64,000 nucleotides of DNA from Kribbella monticola (GCF_003261635.1 NZ_QFXK01000039.1:434001-498000); one strand, 5' to 3'. Counted from the first letter of the stretch, positions 33,165-44,025 are shown. Made by a program: numbers and translations. Notes: generated from the letters alone by a model not told the origin.

Positions 33165-33854
33165 ATGGCAGCCACGGACAAGGCGCTGGCCGGACTGCGG
33201 CAGATGATCGCTTCCGGGACCCTCGGTCCGGGCCAGAAGTTCCCGCCGGAGCCGGAACTGTGCGACCGCCTCGGCGTATCCCGCAGTTCGCTCCGGGAAG
33301 CGGCCCGCTCACTGGCCGCGCTCGGCGTGATCGAGTCGCGGCACGGTTCGGGCACCTACGTCTCCGCCCTCGACCCGGCCGAGATCATCAGCCGCTTCTC
33401 CTTGTCGGTCGAGCTGATCCCACTCGAAGGAGTGCTCGAACTCCTCGAAGTACGCCGGGTCCTCGAAGCGCACGCGACCGCCGCGGCCGCAGCCCGGCAG
33501 GACGCCGACCTCGAGAAACACCTCGGCGACATCCTCGACCGCCTCGAGGCCACCACGGACGCCGCGGAGATCCAGACTCTCGACGCAGAGTTCCACGGCG
33601 CAATCTGTACTGCGGGCGGCAACCCGACCGTGACCGCGCTGACCGGAGTGATCCGCGGCCGCGGCGGGCACTACCGGATCTTCGAACCGGGCGCCGATTT
33701 CGACGCGATCAAGCAGACCAGCGACCGCGGCCATCGCGCCATCCTCGCCGCCATCGCCGGCCGCGATCCCGCCGCCGCGGCCACCGCCGCCTCCGCCCAC
33801 ATCGCCCAGACGGAACTCTGGCTCCGAGCCCTCCGGCCAGTACCGCAGATCTGA
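33165..33854 (+). CDS. GntR family regulator, FadR-type
   Basis: A 229-residue regulator: winged helix (residues about 5-70, LPPEPELCDRLGVSRSSLREAARSLAALGVIESRHGSGTYV read in landmarks) and an all-helical FCD ligand domain with DAEFHGAIC and HRAILAAIAGRDPAAA, which binds a metal and often an organic acid or sugar acid. GGGGAGG precedes the ATG. Divergent from the sugar importer and upstream of the glycanase; it probably controls both. Confidence 0.9.
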   Translation: MAATDKALAGLRQMIASGTLGPGQKFPPEPELCDRLGVSRSSLREAARSLAALGVIESRHGSGTYVSALDPAEIISRFSLSVELIPLEGVLELLEVRRVLEAHATAAAAARQDADLEKHLGDILDRLEATTDAAEIQTLDAEFHGAICTAGGNPTVTALTGVIRGRGGHYRIFEPGADFDAIKQTSDRGHRAILAAIAGRDPAAAATAASAHIAQTELWLRALRPVPQI

Positions 33855-33939
33855 CAGACGCGGGAAATTACTTCCGATTGTCGAGATCTTGCAGGGAATC
33901 ATCCGGATGCGTATCGTCCGGGCCCAAGCGGTGACGCCT

Positions 33940-33965
33940 GCCGTACCTCGATGAGCAGGTACGGC
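33940..33965. promoter_or_regulatory. 9-bp perfect inverted repeat ahead of the glycanase gene
   Basis: GCCGTACCT (33940-33948) and AGGTACGGC (33957-33965) flank 8 bases, 26 bases before the GTG of the glycanase gene. It is either an operator for the GntR-type regulator (33165-33854) or a terminator/leader hairpin behind it; no T-run follows. Confidence 0.5.
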
Positions 33966-33990
33966 CGTTCAGTTGAGGGGGATGTCGCCC

Positions 33991-35997
33991 GTGTCCCACC
34001 AGCCCTTGTCCCGACGCCGGCTCGCAGTGAGCAGCCTGGCAGTCGGCGCCCTACTCTCCACCGCCGCCTTGACGGCCGCGGCTTACCCGACCGCCGCACC
34101 CGTCGCGACCACACCCCCGAAGATCACCAGAGCGGGGCTCGATCCCGTCCTGGTGAAAGGCCGCGGGGCAACTGTCCCGTTCGTCGAGCAAGAGGCGGAG
34201 AACGCTGCCACCACCGGCGAGAAACTCGGTCCCGGCCGTGAGGCCTACACCTTGCCGGCCGAGGCTTCCGGGCGTACCGCAGTACGGCTGACCACGCCCG
34301 GACAGTACGTCGAGTTCACCTTGTCGCAAGCTGCCAACGCGTTGACCCTGCGCTACAGCATTCCCGACACAGCGTCCGGTGGTGGTCTGCGCGCGCCCTT
34401 GGACGTGACCGTCAACGGCAAGCACAAGCAGACGATGACGCTGACGTCCGAGTACGCGTGGCTCTACGGCATGTATCCGTTCTCCAACGACCCGAATGTC
34501 GACCCGATCCCCGGCTGGTGGAAGCCTGAACCGGACCCGGTCGCGAAGCCCTTCCGGCCGAACCACTTCTACGACGAGCAGCGCCTGCTCCTCGGCAAGA
34601 CGTACCAGGCCGGTGACAAGGTCCGCTTCCAACTCCCCGCCAACTCCCCCGCCGCCTGGACCGTGCTCGACGTCGCCGACTTCGAGCAGGTCGCGGCACC
34701 GATCAAGCAGCCCCGGAAGTCCTTGTCCGTAAGGCTTTTCGGCGCCGACCCGACCGGCCGGTACGACGCGGCGCCGGCGATCGACCGCACCATCGCGCTC
34801 GCGAAGAAGCTCGGCTGGACCGTCTACATCCCTCCCGGTACGTACCAGGTGAACCGACACATCGTGGTCGACAAGGTCACCGTGCAAGGCGCCGGGAACT
34901 GGTGGACGATCATCAAGGGCAAGGTGCTTCCACTCGCCGAGCCCGCGCCGGACAAGTCGGTGCACAGCGCACCCGGCTTCTACGGCAAGTACGCAACTGA
35001 TGGCGGCAGCACCAACGTGCACCTCAAGGACTTCGCGATCGAAAGCGACGTCCGCGAGCGGATCGACACCGACCAGGTGAACGGGATCGGCGGTTCGATC
35101 GGCGGCGGTTCGACGATCGAGAACCTCTATCTGCACCACACCAAGGTCGGCATCTGGCTGGACGGCCCGATGGACGGGCTGCTGATCCGCAACAACATCA
35201 TCACCGACGCGGTCGCCGACGGGATGAATCTCCACCTGGGTGTCTCGCACGTCCGGGCGACCAACAACTTCGTCCGCAACAGCGGCGACGACGGGCTCGC
35301 GATGTGGTCCGAGGCCAACCCCGACGGACTGGCCAACCACGACAACGTCTACGACCACAACACCGTGCAGACGCCCGTCCTGGCGAACGACATCGCGATC
35401 TACGGCGGCAAGGACAACGCGGTCACCGACAACCTGGTCGCCGACCCGATCCGCGAGGGCAGCACCCTGCACGCGGGCTCGCGGTTCAACGCGACACCGT
35501 TCGAAGGAACGTTGTCGTTCGCCCGGAACACCACCGTCCGCGGCGGCCCACGCGATCTCAACTGGGACCTCGGCCTCGGCTCGATCTGGCTGTACGCCTT
35601 GCAGTCGGACATGTCCGGCAAGATCGAGGTCACCGACAGTTCGTTCCTCGACTCGACGTACAACGCGATCATGTTCGTGGTCGACTGGCCGGTCAAGGAC
35701 ACCTATTCGCTGACGAACGTTGCCTTTCGCAACATCAAGGTGGACGGCACCGGGACCAACGTGGTCAACGCCCGGGTCGGCGGCTTCGCCAGCTTCGAGA
35801 ACGTGGACGCACGCAACGTGGGTGCGCCGTTCGTCAACAACTGCGGCACTTTCCACTTCACGGGTACGCCGGAGTTCGACGTACGGCTGATCGGGGACAG
35901 CAACGACGGGGGTTGGACGGCCGATGCCGGTGCACCCGGCCACTGTGAGGACCGGCCGCCGGTGGTGCCGCCGCCAGCGCCCAGCCCTTGGCCGTAA
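33991..35997 (+). CDS. Secreted beta-helix glycanase, GH87 (alpha-1,3-glucanase)-like
   Basis: A 668-residue exported protein: Arg-rich twin-arginine-like signal (PLSRRRLAVSS) followed by a hydrophobic stretch, a linker, a carbohydrate-binding-like beta-sandwich (about 50-235) and a right-handed beta-helix (about 240-640) beginning VRLFGADPTGRYDAAPAIDRTI with VTVQGAGNWWTIIKG and repeated NN-I/V stacks. This layout is that of GH87 alpha-1,3-glucanase/mycodextranase. A Pro-rich C-terminus ends the chain. GTG at 33991 is preferred (GAGGGG 10 bases upstream); the ATG at 33982 is too close to it. Carried beside a sugar importer. Confidence 0.72.
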   Translation: MSHQPLSRRRLAVSSLAVGALLSTAALTAAAYPTAAPVATTPPKITRAGLDPVLVKGRGATVPFVEQEAENAATTGEKLGPGREAYTLPAEASGRTAVRLTTPGQYVEFTLSQAANALTLRYSIPDTASGGGLRAPLDVTVNGKHKQTMTLTSEYAWLYGMYPFSNDPNVDPIPGWWKPEPDPVAKPFRPNHFYDEQRLLLGKTYQAGDKVRFQLPANSPAAWTVLDVADFEQVAAPIKQPRKSLSVRLFGADPTGRYDAAPAIDRTIALAKKLGWTVYIPPGTYQVNRHIVVDKVTVQGAGNWWTIIKGKVLPLAEPAPDKSVHSAPGFYGKYATDGGSTNVHLKDFAIESDVRERIDTDQVNGIGGSIGGGSTIENLYLHHTKVGIWLDGPMDGLLIRNNIITDAVADGMNLHLGVSHVRATNNFVRNSGDDGLAMWSEANPDGLANHDNVYDHNTVQTPVLANDIAIYGGKDNAVTDNLVADPIREGSTLHAGSRFNATPFEGTLSFARNTTVRGGPRDLNWDLGLGSIWLYALQSDMSGKIEVTDSSFLDSTYNAIMFVVDWPVKDTYSLTNVAFRNIKVDGTGTNVVNARVGGFASFENVDARNVGAPFVNNCGTFHFTGTPEFDVRLIGDSNDGGWTADAGAPGHCEDRPPVVPPPAPSPWP

Positions 35998-36003
35998 CCC
36001 CTT

Positions 36004-36040
36004 GCAGTGCGGTGGATTCGCCCCCCATCCACCGCACTGC
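36004..36040. terminator. Bidirectional intrinsic terminator
   Basis: GCAGTGCGGTGGAT (36004-36017) and ATCCACCGCACTGC (36027-36040) form a perfect 14-bp stem with a 9-base C-rich loop, in the 47-base gap between the convergent glycanase (stop 35997) and MFS gene (stop 36045). Confidence 0.88.
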
Positions 36041-36044
36041 TTGA

Positions 36045-37595
36045 TCAGCCTTCGACAGCGGCAGGCTCCAGCGTGGTGGGCTCGCCGACCGCCGTACTGC
36101 GTCGCGCTCGGAAGGCGACGATGATCACGATCGCGCCGACGAACGCACAGATGGCGGCTGTCGCGGCGGCGACGTGCATCGAGTGGATGAAGGCGTCGTT
36201 GGCCGCGTGGACCAACTCGGGCCGGCCGAGCGCAACCGCCGTACGCCGGGTCGCTTCGGCCGAGCCTGCGGCGTTTTCACGTACTCCGGCAGGAAGATCG
36301 GCCAGCGATGGCGCGATCGAATGCTGGTAGACGTTCGAGAGGATCGTGCCGAGTACGGCGACGCCGAGAACGCTCGCGACCTGGCGGATCGCGTTGTTCA
36401 CGGCCGATCCGGCGCCGATCCGGTCGACCGGAAGGGCCGCGATGATCGCCGCTGAGGTCGGCGCGACGGCGGCGCCGATCGCAGTACCGGCGACGAATCC
36501 GACCAGGCAGAACCAGATCAGCGGGGTGTCGATCACGTAGGTCAGGTTCATCGCGTGGCAGAACGCGAACACGGCCAGCGCAGTACCGGAGACCGCCGCG
36601 ATACTGAAGCGGCGGGCCAACCGGGCTCCGAGCGGGGCGCCGATGACGACACCGAGTGCCCCGGGCAACGAAAGCAGACCGGCATGCAGTGCGGTCATGC
36701 CGCGGGCGCCTTGCAAATAGAAAGTGACATAGAGACTCTGCCCGGTGATCGTGAGGAACAAGGCCGCGAGCGCGAAGTTGCCGGCCGCGAACCGCCGGTT
36801 GCGGAACAGCCGCGGATCGAAGCTCGGCTGCTTCTCCTTCCACTCCGAGAAGAGGAACGCGGAGATCAGTACGACGCCGGCCGCGATGCTGCCCCAGACC
36901 TGCCAGCGACTCCAGCCGCCGCGTTGACCGCCTTCGATCAGGCCGTACGCGACCCCGAGCAAGCCGAGGGTGGACAGGCCGAGGCCGAGCGGATCCAGCC
37001 GCCGCCGCTGTGGGCTACGCGGGTTGGGTACGACGAGCGCGGCGCCGACCAGGCCGGCGGCGACCAGCGGCAGGTTGATGAGGAAGACCGAACCCCACCA
37101 GAAATGGTCGATCAGCAGGCCGCCGAGTACCGGACCCGTTGCGACCCCGACGCCGGCCGAGGACGACCAGGCCGCGATCGCACCGGCGCGGCGCTCGGGC
37201 GGGAAGGTGGCGCCGATGATCGCCATCGACGTCGGCATGATCATCGCGCCGCCGATCCCCATCAGTGCGCGGGCGAGGATCAGCGAGACCGGCCCGGTCG
37301 ACCAGGCGGCCCAGGCCGAGGAGGCGCCGAAGACCGCCATACCGATCATCAGCACGGTCCGATGGCCGTAGCGATCGCCGAGCGCGCCGGCGGCGAACAG
37401 GGCGGTGGCGAAGAAGAGCGAGTAGATCCCGAGCGCCCATTGCAGCTGGTTCGGGGTGGCGCCGAGTCCGTGCACCGGGTCGGCCAGGCGTTCCAGCGCG
37501 ATGCCGAGCACGGTCGAGTCGATCCAGATCAGGATCGCCGACACGACGAGGATGGAAAGGATCCGGCGCTGCCGCCGGTGATCGACAAGGTCCAC
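36045..37595 (-). CDS. MFS drug/multi-substrate exporter, DHA2 (14-TM) type
   Basis: A 516-residue transporter: about 14 hydrophobic segments, motif A-like GALGDRYGHRTVLMIG after helix 2, and motif C-like GPVLGGLLIDHFWWGSVFLINLP near helix 5, typical of proton-driven multidrug exporters such as EmrB/QacA. The GTG at 37595 has GGGAG 5 bases upstream. It is divergent from a MarR gene across a 21-bp inverted repeat that holds the promoter. Confidence 0.9.
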   Translation of the reverse strand: MDLVDHRRQRRILSILVVSAILIWIDSTVLGIALERLADPVHGLGATPNQLQWALGIYSLFFATALFAAGALGDRYGHRTVLMIGMAVFGASSAWAAWSTGPVSLILARALMGIGGAMIMPTSMAIIGATFPPERRAGAIAAWSSSAGVGVATGPVLGGLLIDHFWWGSVFLINLPLVAAGLVGAALVVPNPRSPQRRRLDPLGLGLSTLGLLGVAYGLIEGGQRGGWSRWQVWGSIAAGVVLISAFLFSEWKEKQPSFDPRLFRNRRFAAGNFALAALFLTITGQSLYVTFYLQGARGMTALHAGLLSLPGALGVVIGAPLGARLARRFSIAAVSGTALAVFAFCHAMNLTYVIDTPLIWFCLVGFVAGTAIGAAVAPTSAAIIAALPVDRIGAGSAVNNAIRQVASVLGVAVLGTILSNVYQHSIAPSLADLPAGVRENAAGSAEATRRTAVALGRPELVHAANDAFIHSMHVAAATAAICAFVGAIVIIVAFRARRSTAVGEPTTLEPAAVEG

Positions 37596-37606
37596 GTCGA
37601 CTCCCT

Positions 37607-37666
37607 ATGATTGACAGGTTCCTGACGCGACGAGCGTGCCACGATCGTCAGGAACCTGTCAATCAT
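37607..37666. promoter_or_regulatory. 21-bp perfect inverted repeat, MFS/MarR control region
   Basis: The bases 37607-37627 are exactly the reverse complement of 37646-37666, with 18 bases between. Each arm contains TTGACA and the core CAGGTTCCTG, itself a small palindrome (CAGG-TT-CCTG). The left arm ends 11 bases before the GTG of the exporter gene. Two inverted operator copies around the promoter would suit a MarR or TetR dimer pair; the MarR gene lies 237 bases to the right. Confidence 0.8.
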
Positions 37667-37670
37667 CCCT

Positions 37671-37864
37671 CACCACCCCGAGCAAAGCGAAGGTGCTCCT
37701 CCCACCACCCCGAGCGAAGCGAAGGTGTTCCTCCCACCACCCCGAGCGAAGCGCGGGTGTTCCTCCCACCACCCCGAGCGAAGCGCGGGTGTTCCTCCCA
37801 CCACCCCGAGCGAAGCGAGGGTGTTTCACTCACACCACCCCGAGCGAAGCGAGGGTGTTCCTGG
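37671..37864. repeat. Six tandem 32-bp repeats
   Basis: Units of CACCACCCCGAGCGAAGCG followed by a variable AAGG/CGGG/AGGG and TGTTCCTCC run head to tail at 37671, 37703, 37735, 37767, 37799 (34 bases) and 37833, with 1-4 differences between copies. Each unit can pair CACC with GGTG. No spacers, so it is not a CRISPR array. All three plus-strand frames are open through it, so it produces spurious reading frames with SLRSGW and RFARG motifs. Confidence 0.9.
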
Positions 37865-37903
37865 TCTTTTCTGGTCGTTCCGGATCCCGGGCAGAATGGC
37901 GGC

Positions 37904-38347
37904 ATGAGCTACGTCGACGAAGACAGTTGCGTCACCTTCTTGGTGCGGCACGCCTGGCTGAGCATGCGGTCGGCCGTCGCGGCCGCGCTCGCGGAGCACG
38001 AGCTGTCCGTCCCGCAGTACGGAACGCTGCTGATCCTGAGCCACCAGCCGGGCTGCACCATCGCCGAGATCGGCCGCAAGGTCGGCACCGCCCGGCAGTC
38101 CGCCAACGAGCTGATCACCGGGATGGAACGTGCCGGCCTGATCGAACGCCAGGCCAACCCGAACGACCGCCGCTCCCAGCTCGTCCACCTCACCGCCGCT
38201 GGCAAGACCCGGCTCGCGGCCGCGACCCCCGCCGTACGGGCCGTCGAAGAGGAACTCGAAGCAGACTTCAGCCCCGCCGACCGCGAAGCGGCCCGCGCCT
38301 GGCTCCACCGCATGGTCAACACCGAAGTTCCCATCGACGAACCGTGA
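37904..38347 (+). CDS. MarR family transcriptional regulator
   Basis: A 147-residue MarR winged-helix regulator: helical dimer region, recognition helix TARQSANELITGMERAGLI (about 63-82) and a DRRSQLVHLTAAGK wing (about 87-100). The ATG at 37904 follows CAGAAT by six bases with no Shine-Dalgarno (leaderless-type). It is presumably the regulator of the divergent exporter, separated by the repeat array and the inverted repeat. Confidence 0.9.
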   Translation: MSYVDEDSCVTFLVRHAWLSMRSAVAAALAEHELSVPQYGTLLILSHQPGCTIAEIGRKVGTARQSANELITGMERAGLIERQANPNDRRSQLVHLTAAGKTRLAAATPAVRAVEEELEADFSPADREAARAWLHRMVNTEVPIDEP

Positions 38348-38368
38348 GAAGCAGTTAGGGTCGCAGGT

Positions 38369-39520
38369 ATGCGCGATCACGCTCAGCGGTTGCAGGGACT
38401 CGGGACGACGATCTTCGCCGAGATGTCGGCGCTCGCGGTCCGGACGAACTCGGTGAACCTCGGTCAGGGGTTCCCCGATACCGACGGACCCGACTCACTG
38501 CTGGAGGCCGCGATCGCCGCGATCCGGGCCGGCGCGAACCAGTATCCGCCCGGCCGCGGGATTCCTGCCTTGCGCCAGGCGATCGTCGACCACCAGCAGC
38601 GCTTCTACGGGCTGACGTACGACCCCGACACCGAGGTGCTCGTCACCACCGGCGCCACCGAGGCGATCGCCGCCTCACTGCTCGCGTACGTCGAGCCGGG
38701 CGACGAGGTGATCGCTCTTGAGCCGTACTACGACTCGTACGCCGCCTGCATCGCCATGGCCGGCGGTCATCGGGTGCCGGTCACCTTGCGGGCTCCTGAC
38801 TTCCGGCTCGACCTCGACGAGCTGCGCGCCGCCGTGTCGCCGAAGACGAAGGTGCTGCTGATCAATTCGCCGCACAACCCCACCGGTACCGTCCTCAACG
38901 ACACCGAACTCCGCGGGATCGCCGCTCTGGCAGTCGAACACGACCTGGTCGTCATCACCGACGAGGTCTACGAACACCTCATCTTCGACGGACTCCAGCA
39001 CCACCCGCTCACGGCGTACGACGGAATGGCCGAGCGCACCGTCTCGATCGGCAGCGCGGGCAAGACGTTCTCGGTCACCGGCTGGAAGATCGGCTGGGTC
39101 ACCGGCAGCCCGGCCGTCGTCACCGCGGTGAACACGGCCAAACAGTTCCTCACCTACGTCTCGGGCGCCCCGTTCCAGCCCGCCGTCGCCGGAGCGCTTG
39201 CCTTGGGCAACGAGTACTTCGATGTGTTGCGGTCCACCATGCAAGCCAAACGCGACCTGCTCTGCGACGGCCTGGCATCCCTCGGCTTCGGCGTCCACCG
39301 CCCGCAGGGCACCTACTTCGTCACCACCGACGTCCGCCCCCTCGGCTATACCGACGGCGTCGACTTCTGCCGCATGCTCCCCGAGAAAACCGGCGTAGTA
39401 GCCATCCCCCACCAGGTCTTCTACGACAACGTGGACGCCGGCCGCCCCTTGGTCCGCTGGGCCTTCTGCAAACAAACCCACGTACTAGAAGAAGCCCTGT
39501 CCCGCCTCACCAAACTCTGA
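38369..39520 (+). CDS. PLP-dependent aminotransferase, DapC/KAT group
   Basis: A 383-residue fold-type I aminotransferase: LGQGFPDTDGP (31-41), NSPHNPTGTV (166-175), the PLP lysine Lys232 (SAGKTFSVTGWKIGW) and the carboxylate-binding Arg near the C-terminus (RPLVRWAFC). This form resembles N-succinyldiaminopimelate aminotransferase DapC and kynurenine aminotransferase; no lysine genes are adjacent. TAGGGT (38356-38361) lies 7 bases before the ATG with no ribosome site, a leaderless-type start. The 3' end is C/A-rich. Confidence 0.88.
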   Translation: MRDHAQRLQGLGTTIFAEMSALAVRTNSVNLGQGFPDTDGPDSLLEAAIAAIRAGANQYPPGRGIPALRQAIVDHQQRFYGLTYDPDTEVLVTTGATEAIAASLLAYVEPGDEVIALEPYYDSYAACIAMAGGHRVPVTLRAPDFRLDLDELRAAVSPKTKVLLINSPHNPTGTVLNDTELRGIAALAVEHDLVVITDEVYEHLIFDGLQHHPLTAYDGMAERTVSIGSAGKTFSVTGWKIGWVTGSPAVVTAVNTAKQFLTYVSGAPFQPAVAGALALGNEYFDVLRSTMQAKRDLLCDGLASLGFGVHRPQGTYFVTTDVRPLGYTDGVDFCRMLPEKTGVVAIPHQVFYDNVDAGRPLVRWAFCKQTHVLEEALSRLTKL

Positions 39521-39624
39521 GGGCATCCACGGGCATCCCGGGGCAGATTCCCGAACGGCATGACACACCCTCCGCCCCTGTGCAAGACTTACATCAGCTC
39601 CCTAGGGCACCTTGTGGAGAAGTG

Positions 39625-39661
39625 AAGCTGGGATTCCCTCCGGAATGAAGGGGCCCAGCTT
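39625..39661. terminator. Nested hairpin between convergent genes
   Basis: AAGCTGGG (39625-39632) and CCCAGCTT (39654-39661) form the outer stem, and ATTCC-CTCC-GGAAT (39633-39646) an inner stem stacked on it, with GAAGGGG bulged on the right. It lies between the convergent aminotransferase (stop 39520) and DUF3800-like gene (stop 39671), so a bidirectional terminator is most likely. No strong T-run follows. Confidence 0.65.
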
Positions 39662-39670
39662 TCGCGCTTC

Positions 39671-40270
39671 CTAGCGCACTCTCACCTCGCGGACGTCGAC
39701 CGACTCGGACAGCATCAGCAGCCATCTCGGCTCTCCCCGCCGTGCCGCCGCCACGGCACCGGCCACCGCATCCGGCAACCAGACCATCGGCTCCTGGACT
39801 GGCTGAGCGAAGTCGACCGACAGCTCTCGCGAGATCAGGCCCTTGTACCGCGCGCTGTCGACCAGCCTCAGGTCGCGCCGGTCCTGCGCTGCCGCCCGCG
39901 ACTCCAACCAGACCCGGGATACCCCGAATTTGTCGAGCTCATACAGGAGACACTCCAGACAGCACCGTCGCGCCCGCTCTTGCCTAGATCTGTCCATCGG
40001 AGCACCGATTGCCACGATGGCAGCGATGTCCAGCGTGCTGATCTGGTGGGCGATCAGATCACGGCGCTTGGCTGATTCGGCGACCCAGTGAAGTCGCACT
40101 CCTGGACGTACGACGAGGTCGAGCATGGTGGCTCGCAAGTCTTCGCAGTCGTCTTGATCGGCGACCACCGCCGCCATCATGTACGTGTCCGGGACATCGC
40201 GACTGTCGATGATGAGCGACTCGTCGATCCAGGCGGAGAGGGTGAAAAGAGGTGGGGGCGTGCTGGGCAT
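39671..40270 (-). CDS. DUF3800-like hypothetical protein
   Basis: A 199-residue soluble protein beginning with a strand and acidic motif (FTLSAWIDESLI) then YMMAAVVADQDD; later helices and DSARYKGLISREL, LPDAVAGAVAAA. The DES start and the AVV strand match what I know of DUF3800, an RNase H-like family common in phages and defence islands. The TTG at 40273 is one codon upstream; ATG at 40270 is used. Flanked by GGGGCAGATT elements. Family call is tentative. Confidence 0.55.
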   Translation of the reverse strand: MPSTPPPLFTLSAWIDESLIIDSRDVPDTYMMAAVVADQDDCEDLRATMLDLVVRPGVRLHWVAESAKRRDLIAHQISTLDIAAIVAIGAPMDRSRQERARRCCLECLLYELDKFGVSRVWLESRAAAQDRRDLRLVDSARYKGLISRELSVDFAQPVQEPMVWLPDAVAGAVAAARRGEPRWLLMLSESVDVREVRVR

Positions 40271-40360
40271 CAAGGGATGATGCAGCAGGACTCACCGTCT
40301 GGCGGGCGACATTCCCAGGGCTTTCCGGGGCAGGTTGGGGCAGATTAAGAGGCCTTGTTT

Positions 40361-40717
40361 TCAAGGGGTCTTGAGAACCGTGGCCAGGGTTTCGGGGTCT
40401 CGGGCTACTACGGTGGTGTTGTCGTCGGTGGTGATGATGGGGCGTTGGATGAGGGTGGGGTTGGCGGACATCAGCCTGATCCAGTCGGCGCGGTGGGCCT
40501 CGTCGCGGGGGAGGTCGGCTACCAGGGCGGCGGCTGGTTCGTTCAGGCGGGCTAGGTGCCAGGGGTCGAGGTTGAGGCGGGTGATGACGTCCGACAGTTC
40601 CTCGGGGGTGGGAGGGTCGTCCAGGTAGCGGCGGACGGTGTAGGAGATGCCTGCTTCGTCGAGGGCCGCGGTGGCGGTTCGGCATTTCGAGCAGGCGGGG
40701 TTGATCCAGATCTCCAT
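40361..40717 (-). CDS. ArsC/Spx-family thioredoxin-fold protein
   Basis: A 118-residue protein of the arsenate reductase ArsC-like group: INPACSKCRTA with the CxxC-type pair at Cys9 and Cys12, then the YLDDPPTPEELSDVITRL helix and IQRPIIT Arg-Pro signature that orients the active site. It may reduce arsenate or act as a YffB/Spx-type oxidoreductase; no ars genes are near. The ATG overlaps the stop of the membrane-protein gene (ATGA). Confidence 0.85.
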   Translation of the reverse strand: MEIWINPACSKCRTATAALDEAGISYTVRRYLDDPPTPEELSDVITRLNLDPWHLARLNEPAAALVADLPRDEAHRADWIRLMSANPTLIQRPIITTDDNTTVVARDPETLATVLKTP

Positions 40718-41241
40718 CAGCGTCGTGCCTCCAGGAACCAGAGTTTGGTGGGGGTCTGCAGCATCAGGACGAGCAGGGCGAGGTGGAGTCCGAGGCCGAG
40801 CAGGCCGCCGGGGAGTGCGGTGATGCTGCCGGCGATGCCGAAGACGGCGACGACGATCAGCATCGTCCGGGCCCACGGGCGCTGTTTGCGGATGAAGATC
40901 GCCGGCAGGATGTAAGCGGCGCTGCAGATCACGGCCGCGACCAGCACCACGTTCTGCGCGTTTTCGTCGCCGGTCAGCGTCTGCGTGATCGGCCGCCCGG
41001 CCGAGGTCAACGCGAACAGGCCGAGCAGGATCGTGAGCACCCCTAGCGCGAGTGAGATCACCGACGCGATGATCACCTGCTTCGGCGGCCCCGCGTGCAC
41101 CTGCGAGTACGGATTGGGCCGCTGCAAGCCGGGCTGCGCCGGCGATCCCGGCAACGGCGACTGACCACCGAAGACCCCCTGGTACGGGCCGGGTCGATCC
41201 GGGTCGCGCGGCGGCTGCTGCTCGCCGTACTGGTCGCTCAT
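40717..41241 (-). CDS. Small multi-span membrane protein with Pro-rich N-terminus
   Basis: A 174-residue protein: hydrophilic Pro/Gln/Gly-rich N-terminus (about 1-50), then four hydrophobic segments (VIIASVISLALGVLTILLGLF, VVLVAAVICSAAYILPAIF, MLIVVAVFGIAGSI, LGLHLALLVLML). Family unknown. Translationally coupled to the ArsC-like gene; the two probably form one operon. Confidence 0.72.
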   Translation of the reverse strand: MSDQYGEQQPPRDPDRPGPYQGVFGGQSPLPGSPAQPGLQRPNPYSQVHAGPPKQVIIASVISLALGVLTILLGLFALTSAGRPITQTLTGDENAQNVVLVAAVICSAAYILPAIFIRKQRPWARTMLIVVAVFGIAGSITALPGGLLGLGLHLALLVLMLQTPTKLWFLEARR

Positions 41242-41323
41242 TGCCTGGAGATCCTTCCGCCGGCGCGCCGGCCGCGCCGCTTGCCCCGATCCTCCCAGAT
41301 CGCCCCAACCACAGCCGCGCAGA

Positions 41324-41358
41324 ACGGCCGGGACCCCGGCAAGCAGGATCCCGGCCGT
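41324..41358. terminator. GC-rich hairpin behind clpB
   Basis: ACGGCCGGGA (41324-41333) pairs with TCCCGGCCGT (41349-41358), 10 bp with a 15-base loop, 7 bases beyond the clpB stop (41366). No T-run follows in the direction of clpB transcription, which is common for terminators in high-GC actinomycetes. Confidence 0.75.
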
Positions 41359-41365
41359 CGATGCG

Positions 41366-43948
<2,583 letters not shown>

Positions 43949-44004
43949 CTGGTTCCAGCCTTTCCACTCAAAAAACAGCGATCACCAGATACAACGTATC
44001 CAAG

Positions 44005-44025
44005 GTTGAGTCCATTCCACTCAAC
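44005..44025. promoter_or_regulatory. HAIR operator (HspR site) upstream of clpB
   Basis: GTTGAGT (44005-44011), seven bases, ACTCAAC (44019-44025): a perfect copy of the CTTGAGT-N7-ACTCAAG class of HspR-associated inverted repeat, apart from the outer bases. On the clpB strand the left half is also TTGAGT, a -35-like hexamer. A third half-site ACTCAA is at 43966-43971. It also lies 117 bases before the divergent subtilase gene. Confidence 0.8.

Noticed and set aside
34051..35943. Long antisense open frame (630 codons) opposite the glycanase gene
   Set aside because: Arg/Val/Asp-biased composition typical of the reverse strand of a high-GC gene; no motifs, while the plus strand has a signal peptide and beta-helix repeats.
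37671..37864. Tandem repeats considered as a CRISPR array
   Set aside because: Units abut without variable spacers and no cas genes are near.
37663..37905. Reading frames through the 32-bp repeats (TPSLRSGW-like proteins)
   Set aside because: Open in every register because of the repeat; a known kind of spurious annotation, no ribosome site.
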